Shown: piece after piece, positions 1 through 9,209 of the stretch
Layout of the letters: each line of letters begins with the position of its first letter
Numbering within the stretch: position 1 is the stretch's first letter
The notes under the pieces: generated by a model
Databases searched by the model: none
The model's input: only the letters and a program-made list of their open reading frames with translations
What the model was told of the DNA's origin: nothing
DNA from: JASSUD01 sp031963405
Lineage (GTDB): Bacteria > Pseudomonadota > Gammaproteobacteria > Burkholderiales > Burkholderiaceae
Assembly (NCBI GenBank): GCA_031963405.1
Contig: JASSUJ010000001.1
Location: 248,001-312,000, forward strand
Reading direction: 5' to 3'
DNA: 64,000 nucleotides
Position numbers and translations under genes: made by a program

Positions 1-2
1 AC

Positions 3-2432
3 TTAAGTGCCGTTCACCTGTTAATGAGACTCAGGGATGCTCAATTTACGGTTGAACTCATTAAAAAATTTAAATTAGACATCAACCGAGGTAACCCAAG
101 GGATGGCGATACTCCGTTACACATAGCCCTGTTGAGCCAAAACCAGGCGATGGCGAATTATTTAATGAAAAACGGCGCTGATAAGTATGCCGAAACGGCT
201 GCTGGCAAAAATGTATTACAAGTTGCTATCGAACAAAAAAACTTGGACTTCATCAAACTCGCAATCGAAGAATATGCTTATAACTTACATCATAAGAACT
301 CGCTGCAAGAGTCTGCGCTGGCCATGGCGCTGAAAGCGGGCAATTTGGAAATTGCCCAGTATCTGGTTGAGTCCGGTGCTGATATCAATGGTATAGACGG
401 GTTTAAGCAACGCACCATGCTGCATTATGCCGTTTTGTCACACAATGCCAAAACCGTATTCTATGTGCTCAGTTGCGGCGCTCAGACTAGAGTCCAAGAC
501 AATATGGGCATGCTGCCTGTGCATCTGGCCGCCAAACAAGGCGACTTGGAAATCGTTGATTTACTTGATGATATCGAGGAACGGGAGAAGGGCGAAGGAA
601 CGGTTGTAGCGCTCACTGACCTGCGCGATAGAGACGTCAGGGATTTTGCGTTAATCCATCGCCGCACAGAATTAAGCGCTCATCTGACGCAAAAGCATGG
701 GCTACCGCTTAGCAATAAGGTGACTTTAAACCAGCCAATTCGCTTTAAAAAGTATAGACAAGGTGATAACACTTCGTTAGAACTCGCCATCCAGGCAGAA
801 GACCAGACGACAGTCGCTGAGTTAATCGATCAAGTTGCCGAGGATGATGCTTTTCATATCAAAAGAGCACTGGTAGCCGCAAGCACCAGCCAGAATTTTG
901 AGCTATTCAGTTATGTTATGGACAAGCTGTGGGATGGTGAAAACCAGCAGATATTACAAGATTGCCTGGCTTCGGCCATTAACAATAACCGTACAGAAAA
1001 CGTCAAACAACTGCTGAGCTGGATGGGAGAAGACCGGGAAAACCTTATCTTTGACGATGGATCAACGCCCATCGTACTAGCCTGTACGGTCAAAGCGCAC
1101 GATGTGCTAAAAGAATTGTTAACGCATATCAAACCAAGCCACCAAGAAATTTATGCGGCATTCCAACAATTAATACGGCATGATCAACTCGTGATGGCGA
1201 AACTACTTTATGCCTATGACAAAGCAGCAATCCATGCCACAGGCAGCAATGGAGAGACATTACTGCACCATGCGGTCAAGCATAATCGACCCAATATGGT
1301 GGCTTTTTTCATCCTATGCGGCTGTGTTGATAAAGAAAATAAGGTGGGCAAAACTGCCTTAAGCCAGGCAATGCTCGCGAATCAAACTGAATGCATCAAA
1401 TACTTGACGACAGCTTATCCGTCTGGTGTTAAAGCGGGTCAGGGTTTGCTCCAATACATCGCCCGGGAGCAACGCTTAGATTACGCTACGCTGAACTGGT
1501 TATGCCGTTTCCAGGATATTAATGCACAGGGTGAGGCGGGCCAAACCGCATTACATTACGCCATTCAACATCATGATTTCAGAGCAGTTGAAATTCTGTT
1601 AACCCATCAGGCGGATATCACCCTCACGAATCAGTACAACCAGGATGCCCTTCAGCTGGCTTCTGCTGATCCATTGATGTTTGAGAAACTCGCCAAGTCT
1701 ATCCATCTACCGCACGTGATTTGGAGTGTTGGGAACAGTCATAGAGATGACCGGATCAGTGTCATCAAGGAACTGCTCGCCAGCGCGAACAAGGACCATC
1801 GCTACCTATATGAACTATTGACCCGCGTAGTGAACAGCGGGTCTGAAGCCAATGCAAAGTACTGCGTCGCGCTGTATCAGCAGCTCTACCCCAATGCCAC
1901 TTCGTTGCTGGAATCCGCTTACCAAGCTTATCAAGCTTATCGGCGCTCAGATGATTCGAAACAAGAAACCCATGCGCGAGTTTTAAGCTGGTTATTGGAA
2001 AACTACCACAACCCCTATACAGCCTTCGGCAGCAAGCTGGCTGAAATCAAGTCAAAACCCAAGTTAGGTAGAATTTATCAAGCTTGGTACAACAAGCAAT
2101 GGAAGACACTCACCGAGCGCCTCAACCACAACCTTCAGTTCAAAAGCATGGATGTCGTTTTAGAGCTGTTGAAGTCGCTGATGCCTCAAATAGAAGAGGG
2201 TTGCGCGCGAGCTAACACATACGACGATGCATCTTGGGTGCAGCTGTTCCTATTTTTTGATGCAGCGATCATTCAAGTCAGCGACGTGGCTCCTAAAGCG
2301 CTGATAAGCGCCATGCAAAACGCTGCTACGCCCACTGGGCAAGCCATTATCCGTAAAGCAGTAGCGCAACCTTATTTACGAGATCTCATCGCCTCTGTGC
2401 GTAGCAGTTCTGAAAAATGTGTGATTCTCTAG
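3..2432 (+). CDS. Ankyrin-repeat protein with C-terminal CaaX box (5' end outside window)
   Basis: Ankyrin-repeat protein, probably an effector acting inside a eukaryotic host. The first ATG is at 24, but the frame is open to the window edge and the upstream codons read like more ankyrin sequence, so the true start is probably outside. Counting from that ATG, canonical repeats (GDTPLHIAL, ALKAGNLEIAQYLVESGADIN, LPVHLAAKQGDLEIVDLL) lie at about residues 28-180, with further repeats near 410-460 and 500-545. The last 200 residues are helical without a recognised domain. The protein ends in K-C-V-I-L, a CaaX box with Leu at the last position, the type prenylated by eukaryotic geranylgeranyltransferase I. 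No signal peptide is visible at the available N-terminus. The SecA-like gene starts 10 bases after the stop, so the two are probably co-transcribed. Ankyrin assignment is secure; host lipidation is inference. Confidence 0.85.
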   Translation, partial: LSAVHLLMRLRDAQFTVELIKKFKLDINRGNPRDGDTPLHIALLSQNQAMANYLMKNGADKYAETAAGKNVLQVAIEQKNLDFIKLAIEEYAYNLHHKNSLQESALAMALKAGNLEIAQYLVESGADINGIDGFKQRTMLHYAVLSHNAKTVFYVLSCGAQTRVQDNMGMLPVHLAAKQGDLEIVDLLDDIEEREKGEGTVVALTDLRDRDVRDFALIHRRTELSAHLTQKHGLPLSNKVTLNQPIRFKKYRQGDNTSLELAIQAEDQTTVAELIDQVAEDDAFHIKRALVAASTSQNFELFSYVMDKLWDGENQQILQDCLASAINNNRTENVKQLLSWMGEDRENLIFDDGSTPIVLACTVKAHDVLKELLTHIKPSHQEIYAAFQQLIRHDQLVMAKLLYAYDKAAIHATGSNGETLLHHAVKHNRPNMVAFFILCGCVDKENKVGKTALSQAMLANQTECIKYLTTAYPSGVKAGQGLLQYIAREQRLDYATLNWLCRFQDINAQGEAGQTALHYAIQHHDFRAVEILLTHQADITLTNQYNQDALQLASADPLMFEKLAKSIHLPHVIWSVGNSHRDDRISVIKELLASANKDHRYLYELLTRVVNSGSEANAKYCVALYQQLYPNATSLLESAYQAYQAYRRSDDSKQETHARVLSWLLENYHNPYTAFGSKLAEIKSKPKLGRIYQAWYNKQWKTLTERLNHNLQFKSMDVVLELLKSLMPQIEEGCARANTYDDASWVQLFLFFDAAIIQVSDVAPKALISAMQNAATPTGQAIIRKAVAQPYLRDLIASVRSSSEKCVIL

Positions 2433-2442
2433 GGTAATTTAA

Positions 2443-4749
2443 ATGTTAAATCCAAGAATTCCTTTAGCTAATAGGGCTCAGCGCGGTATAGCCCCCACTC
2501 GCGCAAAACAGAAAGCGTTGCAGACTGAGAGGGCACCAGCAGTCGGAAGTCAAGCCATCGAACATTTACGGCAAGGTAAGTTTGGTGATTTCAAAGCAAG
2601 CCATCAAGGACGTGGTTTAGATGAAATTTTGACAGCATTTCGGGGACCAAGCAGTCATGTTCAACATCCTCTTGGCAATGAAGCGATTCATACTATTAAA
2701 GAGCAACTATTATTAGTCAGGGAATTTGATCAGGAAATCCAGGATTTTTCTGTTGATCAGTTAAAGGAATTAATGAGCCGTATTAAGCAAGTGCTCAATT
2801 CTTCCAACCAAACTTCATCCAATGTGCAGGAAAAAGCTATATGCCAATTGATAGCTGTTGCCAATCGCGCATTCGCTCAATTCTTTAATTTGAAGCCCTA
2901 TGATGTGCAAATTCTGGCTGTACTTGGAATCCTAACGTCAAGGGGCGATTTTAAAGGGTGTTTGGCGCAAATTAAAACCGGCGAAGGAAAGTCTACCGTT
3001 GTAACGCTGCTGGCGCTCATTCTGGCCTGCCAGGGGAAATGTATCGATGTGATTACTTCTACCGAGTACCTGTCAAAAAGAGACGAACGCAAATACAAGC
3101 CATTTTTTGGCTTCTTCGACATAACGACGTCTCATATATGCACTAACGCATTCACTCCCGATCATTTTTCTGGCCAAATTGTATATGGCACTAATTACAA
3201 CTTTGAGTTTTCAGTTTTATTCGACAAGCTCTATTTAAAAGCGAATCGAATTTTATACAACAATAGAAGCCATAGCCGGCCATTTCATGTAGCCATTGTC
3301 GATGAAGTGGATAATATGCTGCTTGATAAAGCTTCTAATTCCGCACGAATTGCCCACCAAAATCAAAAAAGCTTAACCGCCTTATATCCCGTTATTTATG
3401 ACTATGTTGAAGAAAATTGCCGTGCTTGGAAAGCGCCAGACATGGGCACCATTTCAGCTTGCGCACATTTAGTTAAACAGTATGAGCTCCCGGAAAAACA
3501 GTTGCGAGAATTCATCGATAACGCCTATCAAGCCTGTTTTAAACATAAGTTGGATGAACATTACTGCCTGAGAAAACCAACCGAGCATTCCGGACACGAT
3601 GAAAATCTTGAAGTGGTCATTATTGATAGAGACACTGGACGGTTATCTGAGAAAAGCCGCTGGCAGCATGGCTTACACCAATTTCTTGAATATAAGCATG
3701 GTTTGCCCATCCAAGAAGAGACTTTAACCTTAGGTGCTTTATCACACCCGGCATTTTTTTCTTACTATGAGGAAATCTACGGCGTAACCGGCTCATTGGG
3801 GGCCGATATTGAGCGCAACGAGGTTACCGAGATATATGGTTTGACAAGCTTTGATGTACCAACCCATAAGCCTTCACTCCTTAAGAAATTACCAACCATC
3901 ATCTGTCATACAGAACAAGAGTTTAATAGCACTCTGCTTAACGAAGTATTAAGCGAAGTTAAAGCTGGACGGCCTTGTTTGGTTTTATGTAATTCCATAG
4001 CGAAGAGTCATACCCTCTATCAACTAATCAAACCAGAGGTGTCTGACATTCAGCTTTTAAACGATGTGCAAAATGAAGATGAAGATTTTTTGGTAGCAAG
4101 GGCAGCGCATAGCGGCTTTGTAACCGTTGCGACCAATGCTGCAGCTAGGGGCACTGATATTAATGTCTTAAGGAAAGCAGTAGAAAATGGCGGCTTAGCT
4201 GTGAGATCTACTTCTTTTCACCTAAATGAACGTGGTGAAATACAAGAAATCGGGCGCGGTGACCGTCAGGGGAAACCTAGTAGCTACAGGCTTATCCTGC
4301 CCCCTGACGATGAATTACTTTTAAGCATCGGTAGTGGCAAGATTGAAATGCTTATTGCATTAATGGGGATGATGGTTGAGAAAGAGTCGTTAACCAGTAT
4401 TGAGTACGCGGCCATTCATTCATTACTTTCAAATAACGGTGGTGACAAGGTTGAAGAGCTCAAAGCATTAAGGAAGGGGATGGTTGAGAAAACGTCGTTA
4501 ATCAGACGTAAGCGCGCTGCCATTCATTTAGCTCAGCATCATGTCCTGGAAAGCTTCTGCAATGAGTTTCAGAATAAATTCGCTACCTCAATCAATCGAC
4601 ATGCCATATTAAACGAGTGGGCAGAATTCTATACCGATCTGGATAAGCTCGAAATTAATTTAGAGCATGACTTTGATGCGGCATTGTTGAATTACAAGAA
4701 CAAGCTCAATAGCTCGTATGATCATTTTATGAAAAGCCTGGCTGCCTGA
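2443..4749 (+). CDS. SecA-like DEAD-type ATPase
   Basis: Stand-alone protein built around a SecA-type motor. SecA hallmarks are visible: Walker A KTGEGKS at residues 178-184 (SecA MKTGEGKT), Walker B DEVD at 287-290, ATNAAARGTDIN at 563-574 (SecA ATNMAGRGTDI) and GRGDRQG at 604-610 (SecA GRSGRQG). The first 130 residues do not resemble SecA. The C-terminus is a short helical tail with no cysteine cluster like the SecA zinc finger, and 768 residues is shorter than housekeeping SecA (about 900). It is therefore unlikely to be the general secretion ATPase; SecA-like motors of unknown role occur in several intracellular bacteria and some eukaryotes. Start ATG follows a weak AGGG element. It sits 10 bases behind the CaaX ankyrin gene, suggesting a joint role. 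Fold assignment is strong; function unknown. Confidence 0.8.
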   Translation: MLNPRIPLANRAQRGIAPTRAKQKALQTERAPAVGSQAIEHLRQGKFGDFKASHQGRGLDEILTAFRGPSSHVQHPLGNEAIHTIKEQLLLVREFDQEIQDFSVDQLKELMSRIKQVLNSSNQTSSNVQEKAICQLIAVANRAFAQFFNLKPYDVQILAVLGILTSRGDFKGCLAQIKTGEGKSTVVTLLALILACQGKCIDVITSTEYLSKRDERKYKPFFGFFDITTSHICTNAFTPDHFSGQIVYGTNYNFEFSVLFDKLYLKANRILYNNRSHSRPFHVAIVDEVDNMLLDKASNSARIAHQNQKSLTALYPVIYDYVEENCRAWKAPDMGTISACAHLVKQYELPEKQLREFIDNAYQACFKHKLDEHYCLRKPTEHSGHDENLEVVIIDRDTGRLSEKSRWQHGLHQFLEYKHGLPIQEETLTLGALSHPAFFSYYEEIYGVTGSLGADIERNEVTEIYGLTSFDVPTHKPSLLKKLPTIICHTEQEFNSTLLNEVLSEVKAGRPCLVLCNSIAKSHTLYQLIKPEVSDIQLLNDVQNEDEDFLVARAAHSGFVTVATNAAARGTDINVLRKAVENGGLAVRSTSFHLNERGEIQEIGRGDRQGKPSSYRLILPPDDELLLSIGSGKIEMLIALMGMMVEKESLTSIEYAAIHSLLSNNGGDKVEELKALRKGMVEKTSLIRRKRAAIHLAQHHVLESFCNEFQNKFATSINRHAILNEWAEFYTDLDKLEINLEHDFDAALLNYKNKLNSSYDHFMKSLAA

Positions 4750-4777
4750 AGTAGGGGGCTTTGGGCTACTCGGCCTC

Positions 4778-5011
4778 CTAAATAGGCCTATATTGATTGC
4801 TGTTATTACCCAGCAATTGCAGCAGATTAGGATAAACAAATAAATTTTTCCTTGCTGTACTGCTTTTCACACAGCACACCCAACTCAACTGATCCTTCAA
4901 ATAACGTGAAGTCGCTGACCGTTTAGCAATATTTGTGTGATTTACATAGCCAGCCACTATCAATAAGGCATCGGTTCCCAGAGAAAAACTAGGTTTCGTA
5001 CAAGCACCCAC
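4778..5011 (-). pseudogene. F-box-like fragment
   Basis: A 77-codon reading frame (GTG start) whose middle fits an F-box-like helix pattern: a Leu/Asp-containing first helix, IVAGYVNHTNIAKRSATSRY, then LKDQL, matching the usual L-x-x-I-x-x-Y-L...L-x-x-x-S-x-T-S-R-x-x-x-x-L. The frame stops about 35 residues later with no repeat domain behind it, so it is probably the remaining head of a degraded F-box effector gene like its neighbours. No convincing ribosome binding site. It could be coincidental. Confidence 0.35.
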
Positions 5012-5365
5012 AACCCAAAACGAAACCGCCTGTTCAGTTATACAAGGTATATAGAAATAGTAGATCGAGGCATAGATCCATCTTTCTCATGAGGTGCGAC
5101 GCAATGCAGCTACGAGAGGGAGGAGCTTCGACTATCGAGCAAGTACAGCCACTTCATCAAGTACTCCATTGCTTGGCTAAGGAATAATGGTTGTTTCTAA
5201 CTATGGATCTAAGGGGCAGGAAGGTGCTCAAGAAACGGAGAGATTGTTTCAGGATCATAGACGGATTGCTTAGGCACGCTCAGTGTCACCTTTTAAGGTG
5301 ACAAAATACAGGACACATTTTTTTCTCCTACCTTACTAGGCTTGAATAAAACGTTTTAGGCGCCA
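5012..5365. other. Intergenic region with a short hairpin
   Basis: No gene recognised. It contains a near-perfect dyad at 5284-5303 (TGTCACCTT/AAGGTGACA) with almost no loop, better as a protein-binding palindrome than as a terminator. The rest resembles decayed coding sequence that I cannot assign. Confidence 0.35.
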
Positions 5366-6502
5366 CTAGCGAAGTGTTGTTCTGCTTTTTCTATTTTTCC
5401 AAATAGTCCAGCGCGCATCCTTAGTGCCATCACCATCCTTATTAAGGAGGCAACTCGCATCTGCGCCGTGCAAAAGTAACGCATCTACCATGCCAAAATG
5501 ACCAGCGCTCATAGCACAGAGCAATGCGCTTTCTCCAAATTCATCAAGCACATCTGGATTAAGATTGTGCTTGAGTAATTTTATGAGAAGGCTTTCTTTC
5601 CCATTTTTAATGGCCCAATGCAGTAGGCCAGGCTCCAAGATAGCATCTACTTTACTAGCAAGTAGGTTATCTACTGCCCTGTCGTTGTTGCAGGAAGAAG
5701 CATTTCCATAAGTCTTTATGATTCCATTCCAAACTTGTCCAGGAATAAGTCCAATAAACTTTCCCATATCCGGCTCTCGCTCTTGTGTAAAGATTGAACA
5801 GATATGCGTGACCATAAATAGCCCAAGCTGATTGGTTATACGCAAATCCCTAGGCATTGCGTTGCCCAAATGATTGAGAGGGGGCAGACCGATGTCTACC
5901 AAATCGCCCACTGTTAGATTGGGGTATCCCCCATATCTATGTTTAGGTAAAGGTTTGGCAGAAAAAAGTTTAACGGTTCCCAGGAAATCGCCATAGCCCC
6001 TTTTGGCCTTCTTTAATAAAAAGAGTGGGATTAATTGCGCTAATAGCAAATTTTCTTGCTTAAGAATTTTTCCTTGAAGCATGGTGCAGAACGCTTCTTG
6101 ATGGCGCTTTGCTTGAAGGGTTTCCCTTTTCTCAATCGCTTTATGGATAGCTTGAAAAATACTTTGTAGATTTTTAAGTACGTCTTCTTTAAGGAGTGTT
6201 TGTGCTTCTTCGGAAAATAAAAATTTGCCTATCTGCAAATCTATTGCAGCATTCACCAGGCTAAAGCAAGTCTTACTTACCAATAAGAAGCTGTACCAAC
6301 TCTGGCAGTAGTCTAGGATCCGTAGCCCAATTTCAGTAGGTACATTGCAAAGTGAGTTCTGAGTTTGCTTAACAGAGAATGCTCTTCCTACATTTCCTTG
6401 CGATGCTTCTGCCACGGGTGTAGGTTGCATATAGTGCAGGGAAGCCGAGTGCAATGATGGCAAGGGCCGCAGCGTTTCTGGGATAGGATTGGCATTGATC
6501 AT
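5366..6502 (-). CDS. F-box-like / ankyrin-repeat protein
   Basis: Putative effector of 378 residues. Near residues 52-90 there is an F-box-like helix set (VPTEIGLRILDYC...LLVSKTCFSLV), the motif that in eukaryotes recruits Skp1/cullin ubiquitin ligases. A Lys/Leu-rich middle follows. The C-terminal quarter carries two ankyrin-like repeats (LLHWAIKNGKESLLIKLLKH and SALLCAMSAGHFGMVDALLLHGADA). The combination is typical of intracellular bacteria that redirect host ubiquitylation; the actual target cannot be read. The ATG at 6502 has no strong Shine-Dalgarno. It is transcribed divergently from the similar gene at 6781. Confidence 0.75.
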   Translation of the reverse strand: MINANPIPETLRPLPSLHSASLHYMQPTPVAEASQGNVGRAFSVKQTQNSLCNVPTEIGLRILDYCQSWYSFLLVSKTCFSLVNAAIDLQIGKFLFSEEAQTLLKEDVLKNLQSIFQAIHKAIEKRETLQAKRHQEAFCTMLQGKILKQENLLLAQLIPLFLLKKAKRGYGDFLGTVKLFSAKPLPKHRYGGYPNLTVGDLVDIGLPPLNHLGNAMPRDLRITNQLGLFMVTHICSIFTQEREPDMGKFIGLIPGQVWNGIIKTYGNASSCNNDRAVDNLLASKVDAILEPGLLHWAIKNGKESLLIKLLKHNLNPDVLDEFGESALLCAMSAGHFGMVDALLLHGADASCLLNKDGDGTKDARWTIWKNRKSRTTLR

Positions 6503-6690
6503 GTCTATATTTTCCGACGAGGTAAAAAACTACTGCACTTTATGTTCCTCACTGTACATAAAAACATATAACTCAGCAGCCCAGAGGAATACTTATAAAA
6601 TAAACTACAAGCCTTATGCACTGAAAAAGGTCATGCAAATTTGTCTGCGCTCGATAAAATGAAATTTATAAAAAATAAAAATGTGAATAG

Positions 6691-6719
6691 TTTAAAAACC
6701 TTATTTTTTTAGGTATAGT
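6691..6719 (+). promoter_or_regulatory. Candidate promoter for the 6781 gene
   Basis: Within the AT-rich divergent intergenic region, TATAGT at 6714-6719 (5/6 to the sigma-70 -10) lies 17 bases after TTTAAA at 6691-6696 (4/6 to -35). AT-rich context makes chance matches common. Confidence 0.25.
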
Positions 6720-6780
6720 AAGATTTTTCTTATAAACATAAAAATAGGCTTTTAGCCCCTTCATAAAAGGCAGCACAAAT

Positions 6781-8805
6781 ATGTTTGGCGTTCAATCCAG
6801 GGTCAGTTCATCGAACAGCTCTTCTCCTTCCACAACAAGATTCCCAGACTCTGCTCCGCCCTCCGAAGAAGGCCTTTTTGAAGGCAATGCAATTCAAAGG
6901 TCTTTTCAGGCATTGCCTTGCCCCTTTGAGGCAAACCTCCCTATCAACGTTTGGGTACAAATTTCTCAATACCTAACGATAAATGATTTTAAAAATCTTG
7001 GAGGGACATGCAAGGCCGGCGAATTGATAATGAGGACGCTGATAGGAAATTTTTTGGCCAGATGCGGCGCTGACATCAACGATTTGTATAACAACGTCGA
7101 CCGTCTATTCCACCATATGGCTCAGAATAATCAGCCTGAGGGACTAGAATTTTTGGCTAGTTGGTTCCCAACTTCTTTCAATAAGTGTAGAGAAGCCCTG
7201 TTACAAATCGCAATTTCTAATGGAAGCTGCCCTCTATTAAAGTTTTTTGCTGGCAATTTAGGGGATACATTTAATAATTATCACCAGCGTATATTGTCCA
7301 TTGCGGTTCCTAATGATCACGTGGACGTAGTGCAATTTTTGTCTGAACGAGGGGTATGGGCAAACATAGATCTTGCCATTGCCCATCATAGCCTCAAGAC
7401 CGTAACTTTTTTATTTAATTCGATGCTAACCCCGAACACTGCGCAGGCAGAGCGCCTGTTAGAAGTCACTGCTGCGAAGGGATCCTTTTCTATATTTGAG
7501 TTTTTAGCTCAGAAATTGGAAACGGTATTGAATGACCATAAAGGGTATCTATGGCCAATTGCAATTGCTGCAAATCAGCTACATATAGCTCAAACTTTGA
7601 GTAATCTAGGGGCATTATCAAACAATTCCACCCTATTAAAAGCTATCAGCAAGCGTAACCTCGGTGTAGTAACCTTTTTAGCTTATTTTATGCCGGACCT
7701 GTTCAAGGCTCCAGAGGTTCTATTGGAAGCGGCCACTGCTAACGGCTCTATTTCTATATTAGAGTTTCTAGCTAAGAAGTTTGAAGAGGAATTTCATAAG
7801 CTCAAACAAAATCTATTGTTTACTGCAACTGCTGCAGGTCAGTTGCATATAATTCGTTTTTTGGTTGAGCATAATGCTGACCTATTTCAGCAGAATACTG
7901 AAGCTGAGTCCCTATTGGATATCGCAGTTCTCAATGGCCAACTTGATACACTAAAGCGTTTGGCTGCGGTGATGAAAGAGCAGTTCACTGAAGACATAGA
8001 ACAACTGCTCTACACCGCAACTTTTAAGGGACACGTTCACATATTAAAGTTTTTAATTGGAGAGAATGAAGAGGTATTTAATAAGATTAAAAACGACCTA
8101 ATGCTCAATGCGATCACGCACCGTCACATGCCTGCAATTCGATATTTGATGAGTCAAGGGGCAAGACAAGATGATGACGCTACATGGACCCTATTGCATG
8201 CGTCCGTGTCACAAGATCAAGCCGATGCCGATGCCGATATAGTGGAGCTTTTCCTCAAGGGCGCCGTAAGCCCAAATACTCTCCACGGAGAGCATACTCC
8301 GCTCAGCCTTGCGATTTCTAATAAACGTTTAGATATAATCCAACTTTTAGGCAAGTACGACGCGAACGTATATCTGCTACACGGAGACGTCGACCGAAAG
8401 TCTCCATTAACGATGGCAGTTGAAAATAATCTTCCTGAAATATTTAACGCGCTTATTGAAAGCGACTGCTTTCATGAGTCAAGTTTTTATAAACCAAGGT
8501 CACATTTTTATGAGGCACGTCCCTCGGAAAATTTTGCGCTACTAGCACTAGTAGCGGACCGTATGCCAGACATGATTCATCGCCTGATAACAAAATTGGG
8601 AGGGGAACTAGCTGTGTTGCATGCTGCTGTTGAAAATGGGAATGAGGCAGCAGTGAGGATAGTTTTTAACCAGCCTTATCTGCCATCTAGCAATGAAGTC
8701 GGTGAACTGCTCAAATTGGTAGAGGAACCAAATCCTACTATTGCTGGCATTTTGCAAGACCAGCTCGAGTACGCGCTGGAGCGGGAGAATGAATCTAAGG
8801 AGTAA
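6781..8805 (+). CDS. F-box-like protein with long ankyrin-type repeat array
   Basis: A 674-residue putative effector. The first 45 residues are Ser/Pro-rich. An F-box-like domain follows at about residues 52-85 (LPINVWVQISQYLTINDFKNLGGTCKAG). From residue 95 to about 640 runs an array of divergent ankyrin-type helical pairs; the clearest are AAAGQLHIIRFLVEHNADL, AVLNGQLDTLKRL and SLAISNKRLDIIQLLGKYDANV. Such proteins are expected to link a bound host protein to an SCF ubiquitin ligase. AAAGG lies about 11 bases before the ATG. A strong hairpin terminator follows at 8902. No secretion signal is recognisable. Domain calls are good; host target unknown. Confidence 0.82.
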   Translation: MFGVQSRVSSSNSSSPSTTRFPDSAPPSEEGLFEGNAIQRSFQALPCPFEANLPINVWVQISQYLTINDFKNLGGTCKAGELIMRTLIGNFLARCGADINDLYNNVDRLFHHMAQNNQPEGLEFLASWFPTSFNKCREALLQIAISNGSCPLLKFFAGNLGDTFNNYHQRILSIAVPNDHVDVVQFLSERGVWANIDLAIAHHSLKTVTFLFNSMLTPNTAQAERLLEVTAAKGSFSIFEFLAQKLETVLNDHKGYLWPIAIAANQLHIAQTLSNLGALSNNSTLLKAISKRNLGVVTFLAYFMPDLFKAPEVLLEAATANGSISILEFLAKKFEEEFHKLKQNLLFTATAAGQLHIIRFLVEHNADLFQQNTEAESLLDIAVLNGQLDTLKRLAAVMKEQFTEDIEQLLYTATFKGHVHILKFLIGENEEVFNKIKNDLMLNAITHRHMPAIRYLMSQGARQDDDATWTLLHASVSQDQADADADIVELFLKGAVSPNTLHGEHTPLSLAISNKRLDIIQLLGKYDANVYLLHGDVDRKSPLTMAVENNLPEIFNALIESDCFHESSFYKPRSHFYEARPSENFALLALVADRMPDMIHRLITKLGGELAVLHAAVENGNEAAVRIVFNQPYLPSSNEVGELLKLVEEPNPTIAGILQDQLEYALERENESKE

Positions 8806-8901
8806 CCCTATCTCGGACAACGCGCTCTTCTTACTCAATACTAAATTGATCCGATAATAAAAAATTATCATCCCCTTCTCTATATAGTTTTTTCTATCCA
8901 T

Positions 8902-8943
8902 AAAAAATGCCTGTTTTTGCTTTTGCAAAAACAGGCATTTTTT
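8902..8943 (+). terminator. Rho-independent terminator
   Basis: Perfect 19-bp stem (8902-8920 pairs with 8925-8943) with a TTTT loop. The stem ends in a run of T on one side and starts with a run of A on the other, so it can work in both directions. It lies about 95 bases after the stop at 8805. Confidence 0.85.
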
Positions 8944-8967
8944 ATTACATACTGAGCCAAGAATTCT

Positions 8968-8986
8968 AGGGAACCTCTGCAAAACC
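8968..8986. repeat. Solo IS5-type terminal repeat
   Basis: The sequence AGGGAACCTCTGCAAAACC matches the style of IS5-family ends (G-A-C-C-T-T-T-G-C-A) and shares its first 14 positions, allowing one extra G, with the left arm of the 123-bp element at 48661. No partner arm was found nearby, so it is probably an isolated end left by deletion. Confidence 0.4.
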
Positions 8987-9209
8987 CCTTGATATTATTG
9001 CCACTTAATTTTAAATATTTTAAATTTTTTGGAATCGATTCAAAAATATATCGTAAGCTTTCACCGATAATTTCTATATTACTTAAATGTAAATTGTCAA
9101 TTCTTGTAGACTTAAGGTATTGAGCTAAGACAGATGAAAATTTGTTTGATATTTTATTATTACTTAAATCTAATGTAGTTATATTTTTATTTAAAATAAT
9201 TTTCTCAAG
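8987..9209 (-). pseudogene. Leucine-rich-repeat gene fragment
   Basis: Read on the minus strand from about 9209, an open frame without a usable start encodes LRR sequence: NITTLDLSNNKIS, IDNLHLSN, IPKNLKYLKLSGNNIKGF. Consensus and spacing are those of the intact LRR proteins at 24054 and 25524. The frame is bounded upstream by a stop and by the HEAT fragment, and downstream it runs into the solo IS5-type end, so it is a broken paralogue. Confidence 0.6.

Noticed and set aside
8608..8982. 124-codon minus-strand frame over the terminator region
   Set aside because: It runs through the perfect hairpin at 8902-8943 and antisense to the end of the ankyrin gene; no domain.
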